Shown: positions 1-7,868, counted from the stretch's first letter. The stretch: 64,000 nt of DNA from Chitinophaga sp. YR573 (GCF_900110995.1 NZ_FOJF01000002.1:372001-436000); one strand, 5' to 3'. The notes: generated by a model from the sequence alone, not told the origin. Program-made: numbers and translations.

Positions 1-64
1 GACACTTCTAAACTGAAAGATAAAAAATAAAACCCTTTACTATATTGAGTTTCATTAATTAATT

Positions 65-90
65 AGTCCTGACAGTACCTGTTCAGGACT
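65..90. repeat. Hairpin, island repeat family
   Basis: Arms AGTCCTGA (65-72) and TCAGGACT (83-90) are perfectly complementary. It lies upstream of the first island gene and is followed by AAAGGACTTA, so it resembles the AGTCC/GGACT hairpins found further along the island. It may be the terminator of a gene left of the window or a leader structure. Confidence 0.5.
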
Positions 91-229
91 AAAGGACTTA
101 TGCCTATTTAGCACCTTTGTATCGAACAAAACAACGAACTATGATGCAAAGGATAATTAGACCACCTCCTGTAAAAAGGAATTAGACCAAGGGAAACAAA
201 TAATTGAGTATAACAGCAAAAAAAACAAA

Positions 230-898
230 ATGAAAATAACTGAAACTTTTACAGGTGTATATGCGGTGGAAGCTAACTTTAAATTTAACAATACCCCCAA
301 GGGTAATAGTGTAACAACTATTTTGACTAAAAGAATCTTGTTTCTAAAGGTTGAGTCAGCAGCTGATATGGTAGCCAAACTGAATTTAATCTTTGATAGT
401 ATTTCAACTTCCTATTTTTCTGTTTCAATCAATGTAAGCAAAGGTGAATTTATGCTTGGAAATTCGAAAGCCCAGGAAAAACAGGTTTATGGAGAAGAGG
501 CTGATAATTATATCGAATTATTGAAAGATGAAAGGGAAGAGGAGATTTTATCATTATTGGAAGAAGATTTCATACTTGATGAATATCTGAATAAAATTTA
601 TTGGAACGACAAATATTTCAATGATATCAGGTCATTTAGTGATATTTTGAATAGAATAATAGTTAATCTAAACAATAATTATAGCAACATACCTGCATAT
701 AATAAAAGTTTCTTATCAACATTCATAAACAAGGATAATCAAACAATAAAAAGATTAATGATAGAAGTATTTGATTACTATTATTGGGAAATTCTTAGTC
801 GTAATTCCTTTACCCTTGTGAAAATGAAAGAAATAGAAAGGAATATACAGTTTCCAATATATCCATGGATAGAATCAACAAGTAGAAGAACTACTTAA
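230..898 (+). CDS. Uncharacterised 222-residue protein
   Basis: The reading frame starts with ATG at 230 in an AT-rich leader and ends just before a perfect hairpin at 909-936, which supports it as a real gene. The product is probably soluble: there is no signal peptide or membrane segment. The middle (about residues 85-125) is acidic and probably helical, with a Glu-rich stretch; the C-terminal half is rich in Asn, Ile, Tyr and Lys. I do not recognise the family. It is the first gene of a same-strand AT-rich island and lies 80 bp upstream of a RepA-like ATPase. The role is unknown; it could be an accessory gene of a mobile or defence island, but nothing in its own sequence shows that. Confidence 0.7.
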   Translation: MKITETFTGVYAVEANFKFNNTPKGNSVTTILTKRILFLKVESAADMVAKLNLIFDSISTSYFSVSINVSKGEFMLGNSKAQEKQVYGEEADNYIELLKDEREEEILSLLEEDFILDEYLNKIYWNDKYFNDIRSFSDILNRIIVNLNNNYSNIPAYNKSFLSTFINKDNQTIKRLMIEVFDYYYWEILSRNSFTLVKMKEIERNIQFPIYPWIESTSRRTT

Positions 899-908
899 AA
901 TTAAAGCA

Positions 909-936
909 TTAGAAGCCTATGGAAACAGGCTTCTAA
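909..936 (+). terminator. Hairpin after first island gene
   Basis: Arms TTAGAAGCCT (909-918) and AGGCTTCTAA (927-936) are perfectly complementary across an 8-nt loop, 10 bp after the stop codon of the upstream gene. No long U-tract follows, so it may terminate weakly or stabilise the 3' end. It sits where the other hairpins of the island sit, just after a gene. Confidence 0.55.
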
Positions 937-978
937 TATCTATCCAATTAAAATACATTAATCTAAAAATATCGAAAA

Positions 979-1971
979 ATGTCTAATACAGAAAAGTTAC
1001 AAAAAGATCCAGCTACAAATAGTGTGGACAATTATAAAGGAGCATATACTGCTAAAGAATTATTTCAATTGAACATACAAGAAGTTCCTTTCTTAGTAGA
1101 AAATTTAATTCCCCAGTCTGGGCTATGTTGTTTGACAGGAAGTAGTGATTGTAACAAAAGTACGCTGTTGAGGCAGTTGTCTTTTGAAATTGCGATGGGA
1201 TTGGAAACATTTCTGGGATTTAAAATGAATCCCAAATACAAACGAGTAGTTTATATTTCTACAGAAGATGATTTTAAGTCAATTGCAGCACTTATAAGAA
1301 AACAATATCCTGATGGAATGCCAGATGAAATATTTGATAGAATATATTTCATATTTAATACAGAAAAACATATTCAAGAATTGAAAGAATATTTTTCTAA
1401 AAACAGAGTAGATGCTGTCATTATTGATACATGGACTGATTTATATGGTGGGGATCTCAATCAGTCCAATAAAGTAAGGGCTAGTTTTGATATATACAGT
1501 CAATTGGCGAATATTTATGGATGTGCATTCATATTTATTCATCATAAAGGTAAGAGAACAGAGGATAAATCTCCATCAAAAAATAACTTATTAGGTTCAC
1601 AGGGCATAGAAGCAAAAATGAGGACCTTAATAGAATTAAGAAGAGAGGCAGGAAACAGACGATTGTTAACTGTTGTAAAAGGTAATTATACATCAGATGA
1701 TATTAAGGGGAAATCTTTCCTATTGGAGTTGAATAATTCAATGAGATTACAACGAGTACAAGTTGCAACTAATGAAATATTGAGCTTTGAAAATGTTAAG
1801 ACTGAAAAGGACGAGATGAAAAAAATATCTGCTAAACTGAGGGGTGATGGTCTATCATTTGAAAAGGTTCATAAACATTTACAGGAGAAGTATGGGACAA
1901 ATGCACCAGGTCTTACAACATTGAAAAATTGGACTAAAGATCAGTCAGACAGTCAATCTCCTAGTAAATAG
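979..1971 (+). CDS. RepA-like hexameric AAA ATPase (AAA_25 type)
   Basis: Probable RecA/DnaB-fold ATPase of the RepA (AAA_25) group that plasmids and integrative elements use as replicative helicases. What is seen: a P-loop strand followed by GSSDCNKST (residues 54-62), then STEDD (94-98), a Walker B-like strand VDAVIID (144-150) and a paired His motif FIHHKGK (about 186-192), in the family order. The C-terminal 45 residues look like a small helix-turn-helix. Oddity: the Walker A glycine before the lysine is Asn59, which is unusual for an active ATPase. It lies in an AT-rich same-strand island and is followed by TGACTGAC repeats, which could be iteron-like. A role in replication or maintenance of an element is inferred; no integrase or relaxase is visible in the window. 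Confidence 0.75.
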   Translation: MSNTEKLQKDPATNSVDNYKGAYTAKELFQLNIQEVPFLVENLIPQSGLCCLTGSSDCNKSTLLRQLSFEIAMGLETFLGFKMNPKYKRVVYISTEDDFKSIAALIRKQYPDGMPDEIFDRIYFIFNTEKHIQELKEYFSKNRVDAVIIDTWTDLYGGDLNQSNKVRASFDIYSQLANIYGCAFIFIHHKGKRTEDKSPSKNNLLGSQGIEAKMRTLIELRREAGNRRLLTVVKGNYTSDDIKGKSFLLELNNSMRLQRVQVATNEILSFENVKTEKDEMKKISAKLRGDGLSFEKVHKHLQEKYGTNAPGLTTLKNWTKDQSDSQSPSK

Positions 1972-2115
1972 TTGACTGACTGAATATTTCTTAGTTATGA
2001 GGTAATACAAAATATTACCTCTATAACTATTTGTATAAGTTTTCATGACTTTTTTTAATTTTTAGTATTTATAATACAGTCAGTCAGAGATTATATAAGG
2101 AATTGACTGACTGAC
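1941..2115. repeat. TGACTGAC short repeats around a gene end
   Basis: The octamer TGACTGAC or its complement recurs at 1971-1983 (GTTGACTGACTGA), 2077-2087 (CAGTCAGTCAG, opposite orientation) and 2102-2115 (ATTGACTGACTGAC), with a degenerate copy inside the gene end at 1941-1958. The clustering next to a RepA-like gene suggests iterons or operators. Three good copies in mixed orientation are few for a classic iteron array. Confidence 0.5.
1992..2029 (+). terminator. Stem-loop after RepA-like gene
   Basis: TAGTTATGAGGTAATA (1992-2007) pairs with TATTACCTCTATAACTA (2013-2029) with one bulged base and a 5-nt loop, 20 bp after the stop codon. There is no clean U-tract, so it may be a 3' stabiliser or a weak terminator. 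Confidence 0.5.
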
Positions 2116-2140
2116 CAATTGCTATTAATATTTAAAATGC

Positions 2141-2173
2141 TATAAGTCCCTGTAGGCATGCCTTTGACTTATA
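2141..2173. repeat. Island hairpin repeat, TATAAGTC...GACTTATA
   Basis: Perfect 8-bp arms TATAAGTC (2141-2148) and GACTTATA (2166-2173) enclose an inner palindrome AGGCATGCCT (2154-2163). It is one of a family of AAGTC/GACTT hairpins in the gene-free stretch 1972-2407. I see no coding region in that stretch. Confidence 0.5.
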
Positions 2174-2210
2174 CAATCCTAATACATAGGGTTGTAGTGA
2201 AAGGATGTAA

Positions 2211-2249
2211 AAGTCCCAAGAAAAATTGGACATTAAATCTTAGGGACTT
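2211..2249. repeat. Island hairpin repeat, AAGTCCC...GGGACTT
   Basis: Arms AAGTCCC (2211-2217) and GGGACTT (2243-2249) flank a loop beginning AAGAAAAATTGG. The copy at 3892-3926 has the same GAGAAAAATTGG loop start but AAGTTCC/GGAACTT arms, which is a compensatory C:G to T:A change. The same CTTATACAACCT/AATACATAG flank occurs twice here (about 2168 and 2247). Confidence 0.55.
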
Positions 2250-2407
2250 ATACAACCTTTAATACATAGAATTGTATAGAAAAGTGCTAGAAGTCATAGA
2301 GGGTAACCATAAATCAGTTTTTAAAGATTTTTACAACCTTTACCTGAAATAATTGTATTAGTAGTGATAAAAGTTTGAAACAGATTATTTGAATAAAATA
2401 TTTCGAG

Positions 2408-2851
2408 ATGGCATTAGAAAAAAACCAAACAGGTATTGCGTGTGAATATTATGTAGCAGCAGAATTATCCAGATTAGGATACGATGTAACTGTTACATTT
2501 GGTAACACCAAATCTATTGACTTGCTTGTACATAAAGATGACAATGTATATGCTGTTCAAGTAAAAGGTATTCAACAAACAAAGTCTATCTGTTGGAATT
2601 TGAATAAAACGAAATTCAGAGGTAAGAATTTAATACTTGTTTTGGTGAATCTACATGTTGATGATGTCAATGCTAAACCAGAGTTTTTTGTATTGAGGCA
2701 ATCAGATGCATTAGAACAGTTTATTAATACACCAAAAGAAGGTGAAAATAGAACCTACTTAGATTATAAAAGATTGAAGGCAAAGAATATCTACCAGAAC
2801 AGATGGGATATATTTAATAAAGTGGAAAATTCTGCCTTGCAGGATTCATAG
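2408..2851 (+). CDS. PD-(D/E)XK nuclease-like protein
   Basis: Small soluble protein of 147 residues. Its first half carries a PD-(D/E)XK nuclease core: Glu13 in an N-terminal helix (GIACEYYVAAEL), Asp38 in SIDLLV and Gln51-Val-Lys53 in YAVQVKG, spaced as in Holliday-junction-resolvase-like and restriction-like folds. The QxK form of the last motif is a known variant. The C-terminal third is Lys/Arg-rich and could contact nucleic acid. It is isolated by a 436-bp leader and followed by an AAAAGTCC hairpin. It could be a DNA-repair, restriction or element-processing nuclease; no methyltransferase or specificity subunit lies beside it. Fold assignment is fairly sure, function is not. Confidence 0.6.
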   Translation: MALEKNQTGIACEYYVAAELSRLGYDVTVTFGNTKSIDLLVHKDDNVYAVQVKGIQQTKSICWNLNKTKFRGKNLILVLVNLHVDDVNAKPEFFVLRQSDALEQFINTPKEGENRTYLDYKRLKAKNIYQNRWDIFNKVENSALQDS

Positions 2852-2919
2852 GGAAAACAGTTATGCAGAAAATATATGAGGGTGAACTGACTATTTGCGA
2901 AATGGTATTGAAAAGAGCT

Positions 2920-2962
2920 AAAAGTCCAAAGGGAAAACAGGCATTCAATCTTAAGGACTTTT
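2920..2962. repeat. Island hairpin repeat, AAAAGTCC...GGACTTTT
   Basis: Perfect 8-bp arms AAAAGTCC (2920-2927) and GGACTTTT (2955-2962), about 70 bp after the nuclease-like gene. Same stem core as the copies at 2211-2249 and 3892-3926 but with a different loop (starts AAAGGGAAAAC). Confidence 0.55.
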
Positions 2963-3080
2963 ATATTCTTAATAAAGTGCATTGGAAAATATCAAATAAA
3001 TTACTCATTAACTTTTTATTAACCAATTTATAATAACAAAGGTTCTAACTAGCAGACTTATAATATTATTGCATTGCCAT

Positions 3081-3827
3081 ATGAATGCTTTTACAATTAA
3101 TCGTATGACTTGGATATTTATAGTTTCGATTGCAACTGCTATTTTGGCTATTGCATCTGGATATTTGCAGTACAAGGATAAACTTGACAGCACAGCAAAA
3201 TCCCTAAAGAAAGAAGAAGAATTGAATAATGTTTATAAACAACTGCAAAACAAGTCTGATGAAATAATTGGATCTACTAAACAAATTTTACAATTAAATG
3301 AAAAGCTCATTAATGCTAATGAAGAAATTATAAAACTACAATCAAAATTAGAAGGAACATATAGTGGAGGAAATAGCTTTCCTGAGTTAAAAATTATACC
3401 CTTAGATAATGAAAAAGGGCAAATGCTATTAATTCATCATGGGGGATTTCCATTGTTTGACATTTCGATGCATGCTGTTGACCTTGACATTCATAACCAA
3501 ATAGTAACCCAAAGAGGTAGTAACCAATTCAAGATGGATGAATTGTCCCTGTTTTCTGTCGATTTACAATTTAATAATTTACAAATTGCTAATCAATTAG
3601 CTATTGGTACATTTTTATCAGATTATTCATCTGATAAAAAGTCATTTAATATTTTCTACAGTGCTAGAAATGGGTTATTTATTCAAGCTCTCAGATTATT
3701 TAAGAAAAATAATAATTGGCATTCTGCCACAATGATTTATAACAGAGAGTATAAGGAGATATATAGAAATATTAGTAAAGACTTTCCTATGGATTTATTT
3801 GACTGGAATGTAAAAGAAAAGAATTAG
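3081..3827 (+). CDS. Membrane-anchored coiled-coil protein
   Basis: Unrecognised protein of 248 residues, counted from the ATG at 3081; the longer frame would need TTG at 3069. One membrane segment lies near the N-terminus (about residues 8-27, WIFIVSIATAILAIASG). It is followed by about 65 residues of heptad-like, Glu/Lys/Asn-rich coiled coil and then a globular C-terminal domain of about 145 residues. The anchor with a flanking Lys-rich helix suggests an inner-membrane protein with the coiled coil and domain on one face, but I cannot fix the topology. It sits between a nuclease-like gene and a DUF3800 gene, separated from both by more than 200 bp, so it may be its own transcript. Confidence 0.65.
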   Translation: MNAFTINRMTWIFIVSIATAILAIASGYLQYKDKLDSTAKSLKKEEELNNVYKQLQNKSDEIIGSTKQILQLNEKLINANEEIIKLQSKLEGTYSGGNSFPELKIIPLDNEKGQMLLIHHGGFPLFDISMHAVDLDIHNQIVTQRGSNQFKMDELSLFSVDLQFNNLQIANQLAIGTFLSDYSSDKKSFNIFYSARNGLFIQALRLFKKNNNWHSATMIYNREYKEIYRNISKDFPMDLFDWNVKEKN

Positions 3828-3891
3828 ACATATTGCTATCTTAGGGAATGTATAATAGAGATAGCACAGTGATTGTCTATTAGTATTGTAA

Positions 3892-3926
3892 AAGTTCCTG
3901 AGAAAAATTGGTTACCTCTGGAACTT
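3892..3926. repeat. Island hairpin repeat, AAGTTCC...GGAACTT
   Basis: Arms AAGTTCC (3892-3898) and GGAACTT (3920-3926), loop with GAGAAAAATTGG. It matches the 2211-2249 copy in flanks (GTAAAAGT... and ...ACTTATA) and loop, with both arms changed together. It lies in the 216-bp gap after the coiled-coil gene, where I see no coding. Confidence 0.55.
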
Positions 3927-4043
3927 ATATATAGGGATAGCTAGAAGTTGCTATTTTGTCTATAAGGTGGATATAAAGCATTCGCAATTACTAACAGCGA
4001 ACTTACATTCGAAATTATTAATTTGATAGATAACCTAGAATAA

Positions 4044-5171
4044 ATGAAATTATATATTGATGAAAGTGGTAATACTGGACAAGTTATTATTGAAGAGGAC
4101 ATTAAAAGATTTAAAGAGCAGCCTGTATTTGCATTGGGGGGATTATTGTTGGAGAATGAAGAAAAGGAGAATTTATTGATTAAATTTATTGGCAGAATAA
4201 AAGCTAAATACCAAATACAAGCCCCAGAATTAAAATCAAAAAGTATATATGAAAGTAAGCCTGGTGTTATAAAAGAGTTTTTTAAAGAATTTAAGAAACT
4301 AGATATCCCATTCTTTCTGGAAATTATGGATAAGCAGTATTATTTATCAATACAATTGGTTAATACCTTTTTCTTACACTCAATTTACTTTTCATTAACG
4401 AATGATGCATTTAATCAATTAAGAAACTTGATAGCAGATTATGTAGATCAAAATCTACCAGAAAGTTACTATGTCGATTTTTGCAGAATTTGTTTGACCC
4501 CATCAAAAGAAGGATTTGAACAGCTATTTACAGATTTATGCGAATATTTTGATTATCCTGACAATGAGGTAGAGGAATTATGCTTGGACTATTTGTTAGG
4601 CACAAAAAAAGAGTATGATGACAGTATTGAACTTGATTCGTTTGTTAATTACTTACCTTTGCCAGACCTAGATAAAAAAGGGAGGATTACATCTATCTTA
4701 CCACATACTCATGCTTTTAGTTATCTTATCGCTAGATGTGAGAAATATAGAGTTGACAATGGGTTGCCCTCTTTTGTAATAGTACATGATGAACAAAAGT
4801 ACTTCGATGAAATCCTTAAGATAACATTGGATACTATGAAGAAAACACAGATAGATAAAATGTTTATGGATTCTTTAATTTCAGATAAAGCCATATTTAA
4901 AGTGTCTGATTTATCGATTGTTAATTTTGAAAATTCAAAAAGCTCTACAATTATTCAGATAGCAGATGTAATTACAGGATTTATTATGCGAGCTTGGCAA
5001 GATTTTAAATCAAAAGACTTTAAAAGCCTTGACAGATATAAGGATATTCTAAAGGATCTCATCTTTAATGATACTTTGCATGTGGCTTGTGGTGTTAACT
5101 TTGTTGTTTCACAAAATGACTGGAAATTGTTCTTGAAATATTTAGATGATCCACAATATTATTTGTTATAA
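4044..5171 (+). CDS. DUF3800 family protein
   Basis: 375-residue soluble protein of the DUF3800 family. The diagnostic start MKLYIDESGN places Asp6 and Glu7 at the end of the first strand. An HDEQ motif lies near residue 248 and the hallmark QIADVITGF (about 305-313, with Asp308) comes before the C-terminus. DUF3800 is thought to adopt an RNase H-like fold with clustered acidic residues, and members are common in phages and genomic islands; the biochemical role is not established. It is the last gene of the AT-rich island and has its own 216-bp leader. Family call is confident; a nuclease or defence role would be inference. Confidence 0.85.
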   Translation: MKLYIDESGNTGQVIIEEDIKRFKEQPVFALGGLLLENEEKENLLIKFIGRIKAKYQIQAPELKSKSIYESKPGVIKEFFKEFKKLDIPFFLEIMDKQYYLSIQLVNTFFLHSIYFSLTNDAFNQLRNLIADYVDQNLPESYYVDFCRICLTPSKEGFEQLFTDLCEYFDYPDNEVEELCLDYLLGTKKEYDDSIELDSFVNYLPLPDLDKKGRITSILPHTHAFSYLIARCEKYRVDNGLPSFVIVHDEQKYFDEILKITLDTMKKTQIDKMFMDSLISDKAIFKVSDLSIVNFENSKSSTIIQIADVITGFIMRAWQDFKSKDFKSLDRYKDILKDLIFNDTLHVACGVNFVVSQNDWKLFLKYLDDPQYYLL

Positions 5172-5292
5172 TGGGGATTATTTTGATAGCTATATAAGTT
5201 TATTAAGTGGGTATAGAAAAAGTTTAATAAATATATATGCGAGGCCCCTCTAAATTTTATAGCTAAAGCTCTTACAATATTTTTTATAATCA

Positions 5293-5529
5293 TCACTTTT
5301 TTTTACTCTCCAAAAATATCCCTTTGCTATCCAATACAAAAAAATACATGCCAAAAGTTGTAAATGCCCACAGGAAGTATTCTTCGAAGTCGGTAGACTG
5401 TCTGATAAATATCTGTCTATACAACCAATACCATGCATAAACATTAAAAGCGACAACGTAAATTCTTCTCGTCCATAAAACAATAACGATCATAACTCTT
5501 TTGTATTCATCTGCAAAGTTCTTATTCAT
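5293..5529 (-). CDS. Small membrane protein, hypothetical
   Basis: 78-residue frame from the ATG at 5529; the longest frame would need TTG at 5535. It contains two hydrophobic aromatic-rich stretches (about residues 11-37 and 53-68) and ends in a Lys-rich tail, so it could be a two-pass membrane protein. It is opposite in strand to the preceding island and parallel to the following ATPase gene. No clear ribosome binding site and no recognised family. A competing overlapping frame on the same strand (5250-5483) looks less protein-like. Call is tentative. Confidence 0.4.
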   Translation of the reverse strand: MNKNFADEYKRVMIVIVLWTRRIYVVAFNVYAWYWLYRQIFIRQSTDFEEYFLWAFTTFGMYFFVLDSKGIFLESKKK

Positions 5530-5628
5530 AATCAACGGTTTTTCGAATTAAGTATTTAATAGGTTTGCACCTGTTTAGACACTTAAATTATTTAACAATT
5601 TCATCAGATAGTATTTAAGAATTAAATA

Positions 5629-7068
5629 CTACCAGGAATCTTTAAATAAAGCCTCCATAGTTACCTCTTTCTGTATAAGGTTAATGTAATTGTCGTTCTT
5701 TTTTGCACCATAAGTGGTTATAAGGGTAAGAAAAAGCATTTTACGGGTTTTGGTTCTCTCACGGAAAACAGTTTCTTTTTGTTTTAATACTGTAGCGTAG
5801 TTTTTGTCTATAATAAATTCTGAAAGAGAGAATTTAATCTCACATAGATTGATACAATTGTCTTTTCTGTCAAAGAGAAGATCTATTTGTGCGCCTTTCT
5901 CCTTCTTTTTGGACGAATAACGCCATGGAGATACTTCTGTATAAACATCAGCTATTCCTATTTCTTTTTTAATCTGCTGGGAGTGTTTAAGACATATACT
6001 TTCGAATGCAAGGCCACTCCAACTTTTCCATGATGCGCTTTCCGATAGCCTTAGCCAGGTACCTGCTCCTTGCGATTTACTATTTTCTATGAATTTTATG
6101 TAAAAAAGTGAATATTCATCCGTAAGCTTATATATGCTATCTCTGATAGTTTTATCAAAAGGTACGTAGGGTGTTATAAATCCTGATTCCGACAATTCAT
6201 CTAACAATTGTGTAGTTCCCCCTCCGGATGTGAGCGAGCAGGCTTTAATTATTTCATTCCTTGTCAGTCCGCCGGATTTAGCTGCCAATGCCCTGATCAC
6301 TTCCATATGATATATGGCTGCTTCAAATAATGAATGAAAAAGTATTTTGAATTCATTATGTAACAAACCGCTCTTTTTAAAACATGTTCTATCTAATACC
6401 TGTGCTGCGCTTTCTCCCGTATTCACTTCTTTAAGATATAAAGGAATACCACCCATTGCCATGTAAAGCTGCAGCAATTGATATTGATCCAGTTTTATTT
6501 TTCTGCTTTTCAGATAGGCCGCTGTTTCGCTAAGGTTAAAAGGTAACAGGCGGATTCTTTTTGTAACCCTGTTATGAAGTCCTCCCCGGTTGTTGATTAC
6601 TTTCTGAATCATCCATGAAGCAGCAGATCCGCAGATTACTACGACCAGATTTTTTTGTCGGGAGGCCCACATATTCCAGAAATATTCAAATGCCTGCATA
6701 AACCCTGATCTTGGTGTTTGTATCCAAGGGAATTCATCAAAGAATAAAACCCGCTTTTGCTTTTTTATAAGAGGTCCTATATACTTTTCCAGCATGTTAA
6801 AAGCTTGCCTCCAGTTAACTGGGGGCTCTACAGGTAAACTTTTCATAGAGAGTGTAAGCGCCTGTGCGAAATTAGCCAGTTGGTCGCTCAGAGTCGCATT
6901 ATGGATGCCCGAAAATTCAAAAATTATCTGTGTCTCAAAAAAGTTCCTGATTAGAAAAGTTTTCCCTATTCTTCGACGACCATATATGGCCACTAATTCA
7001 GCCTCATTAGATTCCAAGGCCCTCTGTAGTATTACTTTTTCTTCTTCTCTTCCTATAAGTTGTTCCAT
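5629..7068 (-). CDS. Archaeal-type ATPase with C-terminal DUF234 nuclease domain
   Basis: 479-residue STAND-like ATPase counted from the ATG at 7068 (MEQLIGREEE); the longer frame starts at TTG inside a palindrome and is unlikely. Walker A is GRRRIGKT (residues 30-37) and Walker B is VLFFDE with Asp111-Glu112. A winged-helix region follows (about 265-325). The C-terminal domain carries Asp396 (AQIDLLFDR) and Glu410-Ile-Lys412 (LCEIKFS), a PD-(D/E)XK nuclease signature typical of DUF234. These proteins are widespread, variable in copy number and poorly understood; a nuclease or toxin-like role is inferred from the domain. Two tandem palindromes sit directly upstream, and a 57-bp remnant of a related gene lies at 13682-13738. 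Confidence 0.85.
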   Translation of the reverse strand: MEQLIGREEEKVILQRALESNEAELVAIYGRRRIGKTFLIRNFFETQIIFEFSGIHNATLSDQLANFAQALTLSMKSLPVEPPVNWRQAFNMLEKYIGPLIKKQKRVLFFDEFPWIQTPRSGFMQAFEYFWNMWASRQKNLVVVICGSAASWMIQKVINNRGGLHNRVTKRIRLLPFNLSETAAYLKSRKIKLDQYQLLQLYMAMGGIPLYLKEVNTGESAAQVLDRTCFKKSGLLHNEFKILFHSLFEAAIYHMEVIRALAAKSGGLTRNEIIKACSLTSGGGTTQLLDELSESGFITPYVPFDKTIRDSIYKLTDEYSLFYIKFIENSKSQGAGTWLRLSESASWKSWSGLAFESICLKHSQQIKKEIGIADVYTEVSPWRYSSKKKEKGAQIDLLFDRKDNCINLCEIKFSLSEFIIDKNYATVLKQKETVFRERTKTRKMLFLTLITTYGAKKNDNYINLIQKEVTMEALFKDSW

Positions 7069-7078
7069 CTGGATATAA

Positions 7079-7184
7079 TTTATATTTCGCCACAACTAGG
7101 TAAAAATAACCACTTGTGGCAGAATATAAAAATTTATATTTCGCCATAACTACTATAAAATAATGACTTATGGCAGGGTATAGT
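7079..7184 (-). promoter_or_regulatory. Two tandem palindromes upstream of the ATPase gene
   Basis: Unit 1 has arms TTTATATTTCGCCACAA (7079-7095) and TTGTGGCAGAATATAAA (7114-7130). Unit 2 has arms TTTATATTTCGCCATAA (7133-7149) and TTATGGCAGGGTATAGT (7168-7184). Each has an 18-nt spacer, and the units repeat with a 54-bp period ending 10 bp before the ATPase start. This geometry fits a double operator for a dimeric or tetrameric regulator, possibly the ATPase itself through its winged-helix region. In unit 2 the G:C to A:T change is matched in both arms (CCACAA/TTGTGG to CCATAA/TTATGG). Confidence 0.7.
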
Positions 7185-7348
7185 AATTTTTAATAGGACG
7201 GACTGCCTGACTTTCCGTCGGTGAGCTTATTTATACGGCAGGAAAATTCAAAGAAAACCGGATCGTCTTAAAGTATATTGCTTATGCCAGCATTTAAGAG
7301 AAAAATGAGTATATAATTGCTCTCTTGGGATTAACGATACCTGGAATT

Positions 7349-7837
7349 TTATTTCCACAACATCAACAACGTTATCATATATGCACCTGCGATTCCCATC
7401 CATAATAGCAGGCATTCAAAAGGCGTTTCCGGGAATTTGGCAGATTGAGCAATAAAGGCAGCTGTACCTAAAATTAATAAAACACCTATTCCTATTGAAA
7501 GAATGATCCTTCGGGGTTTGTTTAACACCTTCGGGGGAAAGGAAGAAGAATTTACCTGCTGGGAAGGCTCAATATTTACCGGAGGTATTTCGGGCTCCTT
7601 TGTAATCTCTTGTACAGGTGTACGAGATTCTTGTTGAGTGAGCTTGCTCAAAACTCCTAATTGCGTGGCAAGCACACGGATGGTATAAGACCGGGGTAAA
7701 ACCTCTTCATTTTCGATCCGTTGTATGGATCTGAGACTGATACCCGTCAATTCAGATAATTCCTGCTGTGTATATCCCTGAATTACCCGACCTTCTTTAA
7801 TCAGGCAGGCAATATCTTTTTTAGTTAATTGATACAT
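7349..7837 (-). CDS. Membrane-anchored XRE-family regulator
   Basis: 162-residue transcription regulator. Residues about 8-62 form a classic XRE/Cro helix-turn-helix (GYTQQELSELTGISLRSIQR). A Pro/Gln/Glu-rich linker follows (about 70-105), and two hydrophobic segments (about 109-130 and 137-159) anchor the protein in the inner membrane with the DNA-binding domain in the cytoplasm. It is divergent from a CPBP intramembrane protease gene, and the perfect palindrome at 7869-7892 lies between the two starts, so it is the likely operator. One-component membrane-tethered regulators of this shape are known in Bacteroidota. The inducing signal cannot be read from the sequence. Confidence 0.85.
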   Translation of the reverse strand: MYQLTKKDIACLIKEGRVIQGYTQQELSELTGISLRSIQRIENEEVLPRSYTIRVLATQLGVLSKLTQQESRTPVQEITKEPEIPPVNIEPSQQVNSSSFPPKVLNKPRRIILSIGIGVLLILGTAAFIAQSAKFPETPFECLLLWMGIAGAYMITLLMLWK

Positions 7838-7868
7838 AGTTGATTAAGCATGGTGGTCAACGTCATTC

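Noticed and set aside
157..378. 73-codon frame on the minus strand with hydrophobic stretches
   Set aside because: It overlaps the start of the plus-strand 222-residue gene and its hydrophobicity comes from AT-rich antisense; no independent support.
1..5171. Restriction-modification or CRISPR-linked system in the AT-rich island
   Set aside because: No methyltransferase, specificity subunit, Cas protein or spacer array is present; a defence role stays an inference.
7069..7095. Nine-residue extension of the DUF234 ATPase
   Set aside because: It begins with TTG inside a palindrome arm; the ATG at 7068 begins the conserved MEQLIGREEE.
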